A stretch of 64,000 bases of DNA, taken from positions 8,338,094 through 8,402,093 of the forward strand of contig NC_029527.1 of NCBI RefSeq assembly GCF_001577835.2. The letters run 5' to 3'. This stretch comes from Coturnix japonica. Its lineage: Eukaryota; Chordata; Aves; Galliformes; Phasianidae. How positions within the stretch are numbered: position 1 is the stretch's first letter; the number at the start of each line of letters is the position of its first letter. Below the pieces are notes generated by a model. The model saw only the letters and a program-made list of their open reading frames with translations, ran no database searches and was not told the DNA's origin. A program made the translations under genes and the position numbers. Positions 10,641 through 21,316 of this stretch are shown here, in pieces.

Positions 10641-13600
10641 CTCCTCCCCTCTCTACCCGCTATTGCTGCTTGGGTATTACCCACAGCACAGAGCTGTGGT
10701 GCTCCTCACACCCTGTGTTGTTGGTGTTCTAATGTGGCAATGCTCAGCATAGCAGCAGAAGTTTGTTCTGAGAGCTCTTCTAGTCCCCCAAGGTGCAGTT
10801 ATGGCAGGGTGTGCTGTGGGATTGCATTGTGGTATTTATAGCTGTGCTGTAGCTAGTCTGGAATTTGGGAGTATTACTCAGTTTGTCGCTGGGTGTGGAT
10901 ACCAAATAGGGAACGTAGAGACAGGCTGAAGGATGTGTGAAGGGATGTGCTTTGCCAATGCTATAGGCATTGTTTTTCTTAGTTAAGGTCTATTTACTGG
11001 CTGTATTTCTGGTATCAAAATTGGGACAAGGCATTTAGGGGGTTGGAACTACATGATCCTTGAGGTCCCTTCCAACCCGGGTCATTCTGTGATTCTGTGA
11101 TTTAATAAGTGTGGGAAGGTTCAGCTCCAATGCAAGCAGTGCCGTTTAGCAGTGGTTAAGCAATTTAGCAAAGGTAAAGAGCTCCTTTTGAAACAGACCA
11201 TCTGCTTTTATACCAATATTACATTTCTGGTTTACCTCCAACAGTTTTCTGACACAGGAAGCAAAAAAGAACATGTCAAAATCACCAGCGAGGCCAAGCC
11301 AGGGTTCCTGGAGAGGCTCAGCGAGACTTCTGGAGGCATGCTTATAGGACTTGGGACATTTCTTCTGTCCTTCTACCTTCTTTTTACCAATGAAGTAAGT
11401 GAAGTACTATCAAGAGTTTATATACAGCTTTAAAATGGTTGGCCAAGGTGGCATTCAACTAGTTTTGTATGTATAGGGTCAAGGAAATGGTCATGCTGTA
11501 GTTTTATTGCTTCATCAGTGTAAAGAAGGCAGCGTGTCGGGTGAGGCTGATGCTTATTCTTGGGATGTAAGAATGAAATCACAGAGTCATAGATGTTCTT
11601 GCTGTGGAACGGTGTGTAATAGAAACAGTGTCTGTGTATGGTGAGGAAAAAGATCCCAAACCTATGAGCTCCCGGTGAAAGAGGCTGTAGTGCTATAGAA
11701 AGAAGCCGAACGAGCCAGCCACGTTCAGTTCTTCTGTCTCTATCTTGAGATAACATAGGGAATTCATTTCTAGTGCTGTTAGGATTTTGTTATAGGAACT
11801 CATTCAGTGTTGCAAAAGTGAGGGTGTTAATTACTCTCGTTACTTTGTTTTGGTTTTAGACTTGGAGGAGAATGGTGAATTACAAGTGTGTTTTCAGATT
11901 ATGCCTTGAGGATGAATGTCTTGAGAAGTCCTTGGGCTCTGCAGATCACTTGTCTTCTACTATTTTCATAAGATAATGATATGCCATTGATTCTCCACAG
12001 CTTGATTTTGCTTTTCGTGACTACAGGGACGAGCTTTGAGGACAGCTAAATCTCTTGATGAGGGACTTTCTCTTGTGATCCCTCTTGACAACATTCACAG
12101 GGTATCTCAACAAAATGAGGGGAGTCTGGTGCACTTAGCAGGCGTTCTGAGCACAGCAAAGGTAAGTAAAGCTAACATCTTGGATATGGGAGAATTTCAA
12201 GTTTGGAGGGATTGGAGTGTTGAAATGCTCACAGATGCCTCACTAATTCCTACTGACTTGTGTTTTCTTTGTATTTCAAATAGCCTTTGTTTGATCCCAG
12301 CTATGGGCTGTCCGTCCAGGCTGTCAAGCTTAAGCGCAAAGTGGAAATGTACCAGTGGGTTGAATATGAAGATTCCAGGTGAGTGAAACAGGTCTTTAAA
12401 AGTTGTTTATAGGAGTGTTTTATTAACAGGGTCAGTTGAAACGTGCATTCTGTATTGAGCTGGTTTGTGTGTGTGCTATTTTGCTTCTTGCTTCACTCTT
12501 TTTCTTTGCAGGGAGTATGAAGAAAATGGTGAGATCAAGAAAGAGACAAAGTACTCGTATAGTAAGTTGATCTGCAGAAAATCCTTTTGTTTTTATGTGT
12601 GAAACTTTGGGCTTTCCTATATATCTATCTTGATTTTCTTGAAAAAAACATCTATTTTTTTTTCCTTGGGAAAGAAAACTATATAAATAAATAAGTAAAA
12701 GTTATTTTGCTAAGCCAGATGGCAGCATGTTGAGAGTTTTAGTGTTCACATGAACTAATGAAAACCTCCAGCACCTTCTGATATGTGTTGTGGCGTTTGG
12801 CAAATGCTTTTTTGGCAGGAGGAGAACTGGGAGGATAGTTCTAATCTACCTGATGGTGGAAAAATACTCTGAGTCATTGTATCTCTGGAGCTTATTCTCT
12901 GTGCTTCATTTATTCACAACTAAAGCCCATGTAATGTAGGTGTGCAGTGATTTCTGGGTGTGATAATAAGAATACTCCAGTTCAGTGAAGCATGAGACTG
13001 TGCAGCACAGAGACAGCAAAGGAGCAAAGCTAGTGGTGGGCGTGAGATATGAGGAACAGCTGTTAAAGAAAAGATCCAAAAAAAAGCTATGCTCTCAGAA
13101 ATGGTGTCCAGTTGAAGTCTGTATATTACCATGTACCTATTGTCAACAAAATTAAATACTTAATTAGTGATTTGGTTAGTAGCAAAACACAGTTACTTCC
13201 GCTATTTTCCAGGCTCAGAGTCAATCTGGACATCACTGCCCTTGTTACTGCTTCAGGTTGCACTTGATGTCTTAAGTGAGGCAGGAAGCAGTGTGGGTGT
13301 GGGTTTACAGTCTCCCCGCTACTCTTGCTTCTCATGCTTCTTCCACCCCTGCAGCCCTCCCCAAAGCTACAAAAATCTTGACACGTAAACCTGGTACACT
13401 AGAATATCCTTTACAGTGATCCCCACTCCAGTGTTTAGCCAAACTCTCTTCCTTTCTCTCTTCTCCTCCCTGGAGGCATAGAGCATGTATTTAGTACAGA
13501 GACTGCTCAAAAAAAGGGACTCTAGTTTTGTATGAGTTGCAAAAAAGCTACTTGTACCTATAAGGAATGTGCTCTGGGGGTGTGGAGAGGATGCTGTGGC

Positions 13601-16600
13601 CTGAATCGAGGCAGTGCTATGTGACAGTGGCATGTACAGGTATCTTTTCTGTCTTACTTGACTACACTGAAATCTGCTAGCTCTGGCAGAACTCTAAGCT
13701 TTTCCTTGCTTGCTCCCAAAGAGAGGAGCCAGGAATTAAAGCCTGATCAGGGAAGATGCTAACAGCAAACCTTCTACCATGCAATGCTGAGTTACAGTTT
13801 TATCCCTAAGGTCTTTTTTTTCTTAGTCCCTCCACTCATTGTTAATATATTAGGAGGTCAGATTTAAGTATCATTATAGACTATCCCATTGTGTACCTTG
13901 ATTTAAAAAAAAAATAAAAAATGAGTGTAATTTGAACTGATTCATTGATTTAGAGGTGTCATCGGTAACTAAGATCTGAGTGGCAGTTGTTGCTCTCTTC
14001 TCAATGTTCATATCATTTTCCTTAGATACTGAATGGAAATCCGAAGTTGTGAACAGCAGGAATTTTGATCGAGAAATAGGACACAAAAATCCCAGGTAAT
14101 TTACCACCTAGCACAGTCCCTCTGGGTTCTGTCAGTGAATCTGATTGATGATGAGAACTCAATGACAAATCTTCATGGTGTAGCAAAGTGGATAGAAACT
14201 CTTTGTCTCTTTGTAGTTGAGAGAAATTAAATGAAACAGCGGTTCAAAGCTGCCTAATGGAGCCAGAATCCAACATTCCTGATGGAATACTGCTTATTAG
14301 TAATGGCTCTACATCAGGCTGCTATTTTACAGTTGGACCATGTGGATTGTGTATGGGAGAACTGAATGGGTTTCTTTTTTACTTTTATTAGTCTGTTGCT
14401 AGTTCTTCTGTTAAAAATAGAATGAGAATAGCAAGCATCCCACAAGCTTGCCATACCACTTGCATGCTGTTCTTCTAAGGCAGCGTGTATGAGCTCAGGC
14501 TTATTTATAGCAATTGCCCACATATAATCCGTTCTGTATTTCTCTCACCTACAGCATTTTAATTATGCTACAGTGTACCACTTTTAGTGCTAAGTTTTAG
14601 CTTGCTTGTCGTTCTTACAGCACATGTTTGGTTCCTAAGGATGCAGGAAACCATTTGGCAAAAAAACCCCACAAACCAACAACCCCAAACATGACTTGAA
14701 TGAAGCTTAGAACTGTGCTTTATATTAAATACTGTAAAGCAGTAGTTTGATCATAATTGTGGAACTAATCAGGAGCTCTGTCTGTTCCCCAGTGCCATGG
14801 CTGTGGAGTCCTTTACTGCTGTTTCTCCTAATGTCCAGGTTGGCAGCTTTGTCCTTTCCAAAGGTAAGAATTACTCTGTACTGACTTTGCATTGTTTATT
14901 CCAGTAGAGCTGCAAACTTCACTTATTTCTGCAATGGTGATTGTTACAAGTGATAATCAGGAAGCCAGCCTGCAAAATGTCTGTTCAACACCAAACCTGA
15001 GCTTGGTTCTTTGTTCTGCTTAGGCCTTGTGGATAAGATTGATGACTTCAAGCAGCTGAGCTTGGCACACCTTGAGGATCCACATGCTGATGTTACCCGG
15101 GGAGGAGATTATTTTTACCACAGCGAGAACCCCAGGCGTCCAGAAGTAAGATGAGAAAGATAAAACCAAAGCAGCAATTACTGTTGTGTGAAAAAAGAAA
15201 GCTGGGGTATGTCCCATTTCTTTTTAAACATGTAAAAATTGGAGTGCAGAGCATCACATAGGACAGGACCATTAATAAGAGTGACTCCTTGCTGGAAGCT
15301 TCTGATCCTGCTTGCACCTTCATTTTCTGTTTTTATTTCTTTTTTTTTTGTTTGCCTTGATTTTAGATGGAACAACATTGGATGATGTGGGAGGTGGTTT
15401 CTACTTCTGCCTTACTGAGTACAAAGTTTGTTGCTAGTTAGTGCTGCCTTTCTTTGCCAAAAAATAAAATTGCAAGGATGAGTGTAGGATCTATTTGATG
15501 TTAATATGTTCCTGCAGCTAAATCAGAAAGAATATTGCAAAGAAACATCTTAGCTGTCTTGTTTTGGCTATCAACTAGGCCCAGAAAAAATGCAGCCTGG
15601 CTATCTTACATGGTATCCTCTGTCTTGCCACGAATGTTCAAGACAAGTGATGATACAAGAAGTGTTCCTATGAAGAGTTTTCTTTCCTGTGATTCTCCTT
15701 TGTAAAGAAATCTTTCTCTGATTTCCAATATTCTTCTTATTTGTAGGTGGGAGACCTTCGTGTCTCATTCTTCTATGCTGGTCTGAGTGGACATGACCCC
15801 CACTTGGGCTCACCTGATAAGGTAGATCTTCAGCTATTTGTGTTATCCGAGCTCTGTCCCCAACTCAGTAACCACTAACATTCTTTGCCTTTCTTCCAAG
15901 GTAACTGTGATTGCTCGGCAGAAAGGCGATCAACTCGTTCCATATCACACCAAGTCTGGAGATGTTCTTCAGATTCTCTACTCTGGGGATCTCTCTGTAG
16001 AGGTAAGAGATCACACCATGCCAGTAAAGGGTTGAAACTGCAGATCGTAGTGCAGAAGCAGACATGGAATAAGCTTTAATTCTCCTTCAAGCCTGTTGCA
16101 GAGGAGGAGATGTAAACTTTGGCTTTTCTCTGTGCTATATCTAGGTCAAAGCATTATAGCCTGTTTTTTCCTTCCCAGTTTCTTCATGTTTTTGTGTTGC
16201 TGCAAAAAGCTGTACTTCACCTGTTAGCAGTATATAATTTGGCTATAGTTACTTCTGTTCTTCTTTCCCTTTTTAGAGGTAGCTACAGCTAAAGTAACTG
16301 TATTAAAAAATAAGTCAGCTTGTGTGGCTGCTGGTGACTATCATTTGCTCTAAGAACTGTTCCTGTGCCTTCTCATTTTGGCTTGATTTGATTTTTGGTA
16401 GCCTCCCACTTATACACAAACATACGCTTTTGAAAAGGTTATACACAAAAACAGTAAAAATCAGGCTTTAATTAGACAAATCATAGGAGCTATCCATTCT
16501 TCAGCCTCTCTTAACAGAGAGTTTAGGCTTGTTTGAAATGTTTACTGCTACTCTGACTGAGAAAGAGCCTTCAGGCAGTGCATAATGCTCCAATAAATCC

Positions 16601-18164
16601 TGCATGCTCAGGCAATTTAGTGATTCATTGACTCCTCTTAGTAGGTTGATTTCCATTAATGATTCCTTTGTGCCCTGCTGTAGAAGTTCCAGATGTCAGG
16701 AATTTACAGTATCTGCCAACAGCAGACAAAAAGGCTTTTTTTCTTTTTTTTTCCCCAAGTTGAAAGGGAGCAGCAGTAGAAGCAGCTCTCTGCTGTGAGC
16801 TCTTAATCTTCATTAATTAGAATTTTAGTTAATTGGAAATGAGCTAAGAGTGAATAAATTATAGAGTCCTCAGCCATACAAGTTGTCAATCAGACATTTT
16901 TCTATCTTTCCTGTGTTTTCTTATTTCTTAGCCATCTGTATGTGAATTTTTTTATAGAGGAAAAGGGGCATTTTTGCAAATAGGTGCTTTTAGTGCTTTA
17001 AAAAATGTACACATACCTTTTTATCTTTGCTTTCCTACACACTGCTTGTTTTCTTTCATGCACCTTTCCTTCAGCCATCAGTGGATCTTATTGCCTGTTC
17101 TGTCTTGCTGCAAACATAACAAAATCAGGTGTTTCCTTCATGTTATGTGTACTTACTGCAGTCTTATTTTCCACAATAAAGAGCACTGAAACTCTGTGCT
17201 TTCTGATTGGGGTTACAGAGAGTGCCTGAGGGTGCGTGTTTTGCTGTCTTTATTTAAATAAATGCAGCTTTCCTTTTTGCTGCACTTTGAAATCTTGTGT
17301 AATGTGCTTGGCTATTGATGTAAAAGAAAGGCCCTGAGGAATGAGCTGCAATGTATCTTCTACTGTTGACTCTGACTTGCTCCTATATTGTACTGGAAAG
17401 AGCTGGATCTCAAGAGAACTTAAGTATCATTACATGCAGCCTGTTTCTTGCTTTCAGGAGGTGTTTCAGAAGGAGCATGAAAGTAACACCATGAAGACCT
17501 GGGCCCTCCGTGCAGCAGGCTGGCTGGCAATGTTTGTAGGCATCAGCCTAATGACCCGGATTGTTTACACTTTGGGTAGGTTGGTGACAGAAAGCTAAAA
17601 TGAATTTAGAAATAGGATGCTGTACGGTTTATGATTCTATGTTGCTTACATGTGAAATGAATTTATTTGAAGGCCAGAAGGAGTCTGTGATGCCTCATAA
17701 GCCTTGGATAAGACTTCAGACTTAATTTTGCATGACTTCTTATCTAAAGAGATGAGGATGCTGTTGTCTTAGATGTTCAGATGTGACTTATTTATCAAAT
17801 GCCTTGAGGATGCTCTCCTGAAATGCCTTTTCCATTGCCCTTATAATAACTTGAGTCTGCCTCTTGATCGCCATAGTTTGTGTGAATCCCAGGCATAATA
17901 AGGAGTCCTTGTAAATAAATGATGATCAACTCTTTTATCCCTTGTTTAATTCTTTCCACAGTGGACTGGTTTCCTGTTGTTCGAGATCTGGTTAACATCG
18001 GATTGAAAGCTTTTGCCTTCTGCATGGCCAGCTCACTGTCACTTCTGACCATCTCCGTTGGCTGGCTCTTCTACCGCCCTCTCTGGGCTTTGCTGATCGG
18101 ATTGCTCTCTGTAGTTCCAATTGTGGTCGCAAAATCCCGTATTCCACCAAAGAAGCATCAGTGA
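10557..18164 (+). CDS. TMEM43: TMEM43 / LUMA, inner nuclear membrane protein
   Basis: Twelve coding exons: 10557-10568, 11245-11394, 12027-12161, 12284-12378, 12512-12561, 14026-14095, 14793-14863, 15024-15145, 15747-15821, 15901-16002, 17458-17575, 17962-18164. They total 1203 nt and encode 400 residues, the human length. Exon 1 encodes only MSRN. A first membrane segment lies at about residues 33-51. A long lumenal domain follows, with KNFD-like [18 protein letters not shown] and [11 protein letters not shown] blocks. Three membrane segments lie near the C-terminus, around residues 313-333, 346-366 and 369-389 by analogy with human. The protein ends RIPPKKHQ. In the known family it is a four-pass protein of the inner nuclear membrane and ER that binds emerin and lamins. 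Ser358, changed to Leu in human arrhythmogenic cardiomyopathy type 5, is present here (CMASSLSLL). The ATG has A at -3. It diverges from CHCHD4 and converges on XPC. Confidence 0.97.
11038..11101 (+). mobile_element. CR1 LINE 3'-tail fragment
   Basis: A short piece of a CR1 3' end: GGGGTTGGAACTACATGATC, then GAGGTCCCTTCCAACC and two ATTCTGTG tail units. It lies in TMEM43 intron 1, in the gene's orientation. It differs by about one base from the tail of the minus-strand copy at 9588 across 62 bp. Confidence 0.9.
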
Positions 18165-19390
18165 GAAAGAGGTACTCAGGTTCTGCACTAAATCCCGTTT
18201 AGAAGCTTTTTATGTGCATTTCTGTTTTGGTTACATTGCTTACAGTACATTGTGCTTCAGCAGCGTGAGCCAAGATTTGGGGAGGGGTCTTGAGTGTGGC
18301 TGTTGATAAACGTATTGTCTGTGATAAAGATTACAATAGAATGCTGCTTGTAGGAATTCAGTGACACCGAGTTCAGGAAAAAAGAAAACAAAAACATTTG
18401 GGAGCATCTGTATTCATTATAAGTCAGTGTAAAAGTACCATCTGTCTTTCACCTCTTACTAATTCACCCTGATCTGAAAACTGGCAAATTCTCATTGGCA
18501 GGTGGGGCACCTTATATATTATGGACAAAGTACCAGCTTCATCACATGGACTGATGTGGAATCCGTAGGAAATGCGTGTGTGTACCTGCCTCTGACAATC
18601 CCTCCTGCTACTTTTTCTCACTCATACAATCATGTGTACTACTTTGGCTAAACTACTTGAAAGTGAATTAAAGGAGAAGCGACTTTTGACACAATACTTC
18701 AGTAACATTTATGCTTTTGAGCTGGGGGTTTTGAAAGTAGCTTGGAATCTCAAGTGGCCAGGTTAGTAGTGGTTTGAGGCAAGGAAGATATGTCAGAAAA
18801 GCAGTGACTTTCCTCAACTTTTAAAAGGGTCTGTGAAGATGTTCTTGGTTAAGCACCCAAAATGCTACAGCTCTATTAAAAACACTGAATTGCCCTTATT
18901 TGAGGAGATACTCAGAGGTCACTCGCCTTTAATTTTAAAAATAAGACCTCTATGAAATTAAATAATGAACACATTTTTGCCTGATTAGATTTCATAGATG
19001 TAGTAGCTTGAATTTTGAGCTTTATATCGTGTTATAACAGCTTCCTGTAGTGCTGCAATGGCTCAAGCTTACAGGTTTTGTTTCTGTAAATAGTTCTTGA
19101 GTTTAGAGGCAACCTTGTCTCTCTAGGTAGCTAGTTTGGCTTCCAGATGTGCTCTACCAATGTGTTTTTCCTTCTGTAAGTAAACATAATTTGGTACAAA
19201 AATAATGTCTTCAGTGAATGCATTTTGAAGCTGAATTATGCCTGTATTCCCCATACCAAAGGAAATTTGTTTCTATGTATCTTCATGATGCAGGAAACTA
19301 ACCAGCATTAGCACATGGGAGATGAAGGTGCAATTTTTCTATGGAAGTGCTTTTTGTATATTTAATAAAATACAATTTTCAGAAGGTTGG
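18165..19390 (+). other. TMEM43: TMEM43 3' UTR (proximal form)
   Basis: The stretch runs from the TMEM43 stop to the first canonical plus-strand AATAAA downstream. It has no coding signal and the mixed, AT-leaning composition of a vertebrate 3' UTR. Extent is inferred from the polyadenylation signal, not from transcripts. Confidence 0.6.
19364..19369 (+). terminator. TMEM43: TMEM43 polyadenylation signal (proximal)
   Basis: AATAAA is followed about 15-20 bp later by GU-rich sequence (GGTTGGTCTGTAGG). This is the first canonical signal after the TMEM43 stop and gives a 3' UTR of about 1.2 kb. Confidence 0.7.
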
Positions 19391-20360
19391 TCTGTAGGCT
19401 TCTTTTTCATTACCTTTAAGCACTGCTTATTTCACATCCAGGAACGACATCCAAGCGTGTGGAGGATTAGTTTTGTAACTTTGGATGAACAAGTTTTCCA
19501 CTGTTGGTGGAGGCAAATGTGCAGTTGGGTTTTGTATCACCTGTAACCTCACAGCTGTTATCTTGTCCATGTGCTTAATGATAAGGCTGATTCCAGCCTA
19601 CCAGTGGTGTTTTTACTCCTCTTTGCTCTTACTACTTAAGAAATAGTAGCTTCCTTCCCTCCATAGGATCATCTGAGAAATATGGTCATTCATCTTGACT
19701 GGATTCAGGTGGTTTTTTTTTTTGCTTTTTAGAGGCTTCTTTTGCATTCAGCAGTTTAGAACACTTTCATCTTACATGCTCATCTGCACACAAGAATGGT
19801 GCAAAACTGAAGAACTTAATGTTTCTGAGGGTAGGTATCCAGGTGGAGCCAAAGCTCTGTTTCATTGCATGTATACAAATTTCTATCAAACCAACTGAAG
19901 CAGTATTTTTCTTGCCTGCTTAGCATGCTCTGTCAGAATGTGTATCTGCTTTCTGCTTTGTTCCTCTCTGCTTTGCTCTCCCTTAAATTGTATTTACTCT
20001 CATCTTTTGCGTGCTTAGTTTGAGAGAGCTGGCTGAACTCATAACTTCATGCATTTAAGTCCAGTAAGTGCTGACTGAAGTTGGGAAGTGCTGACTCACT
20101 GTGATACAGCTGCTTCCAGCTCCCTTTTGAAGCAGATGAAACATTACTGATGCCAGCTGGACTTAGATCCTTGCATTCAAAGTACTCATCTTGTAACGTA
20201 CCCTGTGCAGCCACTGACACAGAAGGAATTCTGCCCTCTCCAGTCCACTGCAGTTTTACCACTTTATGTGAGAGGTTTTGTTTTTGACCTTGAAGTCTTC
20301 TATACAATCACGCCTACCCACCAAACTCAGTGTTTTTGTTTTAGAAGTCAATGGTAAAGA

Positions 20361-20366
20361 AATAAA
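20361..20366 (+). terminator. Possible distal TMEM43 polyadenylation signal
   Basis: A second plus-strand AATAAA about 1 kb beyond the first. If used, it would bring the TMEM43 3' end to within roughly 100-150 bp of the XPC signal on the other strand. Confidence 0.35.
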
Positions 20367-20510
20367 AAAGATGACCCTTAACATTAATTCTGCGGTATCT
20401 TGGGACCTGGTTTGTGATTTCTAGAAGTAACACTCTTATAGTGCTTAGTTGTATGAGACAATCCTGATAGATAAACTGAGCTGCTGCCAGAAGAGAGGAG
20501 CATTAATTAC

Positions 20511-20516
20511 TTTATT
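20511..20516 (-). terminator. XPC: XPC polyadenylation signal
   Basis: The minus strand reads AATAAA here, about 800 bp beyond the XPC stop codon at 21317-21319. It is the first canonical minus-strand signal after the stop, predicting a 3' UTR of about 0.8 kb (roughly 20495-21316). Confidence 0.65.
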
Positions 20517-21316
20517 TTGTTCTACAAATACGGTACAAAAATATATATTTTTTGAGATAGATAAATGAAAGCCATTTTCTTGCATTTAAAGCCTTTCTCT
20601 GTAACAGTACTGAGCAACAAGTAGACTGGATTCATCTCCATCTTTAAAGAAACAGTGTAATTTCTTTTTAAAAATACAGCAAAAGACAAAACAACATTTC
20701 TATTGCAAAACTGCAGGAAGAGCTTGTATAGACTTAACATTCGTCTCATCACAAAAGGCACATCTAGTCTTCAGCGTGGAAGTTTTCTGGTTCATCCAAG
20801 TCTTGATTGAATGCTGCACTCCACACAAGGTATTACCACACGAGTTATTTTCCACCTCTGTGATGGTGAGACTGGATCTCTACTGATTAGGATAAGGTAG
20901 AATTAAAACAAGGATGTAGTAGTCTCTTAACTAGCTTACCACAGACTGTTAAATAGCAGCTGCATACTTCAGTTCTGGGCAATTAGGGGAAAGAAAAAAA
21001 CAGGAAAAAATTGGGAAGAGGCAGTGCTGATTTGTGACCGTGTTGAGTGATACAGAGGAGTGCAAAAAAGCCCAGCTGTGTACAGATGGTGATCTTGGAA
21101 AGTACAGCTGCACTTCTGCTTCTCCTGAGTTCAAGGATAAACAGATGAACTTAATTACCCACAATAGCAATAGATTCTTGGTGCTGAAATAGGTTGATCC
21201 CTGATAGCTCAGAAATGCAAACGAACAGAAGATTAAGTCTTTAACTGGCATAGGATACTTTTGTTGTGACCTTTCTGTTCTTGCTTTGGGAAAAAGCAAA
21301 GAAATGCTTGTACTTA

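Noticed and set aside
10067-10684. Several long open frames on both strands at the CHCHD4/TMEM43 promoter
   Set aside because: CpG-rich DNA with few stops. The real coding parts here are only the 22-nt CHCHD4 and 12-nt TMEM43 first exons.
14140-14220. C-box-like TGATGATGA in TMEM43 intron 6
   Set aside because: No CTGA D box at a suitable distance and no closing stem.
15450-15470. AATAAA inside TMEM43 intron 8 as a premature polyadenylation site
   Set aside because: Intronic, isolated and without a clear GU-rich element; the downstream exons continue the frame to the full 400 residues.
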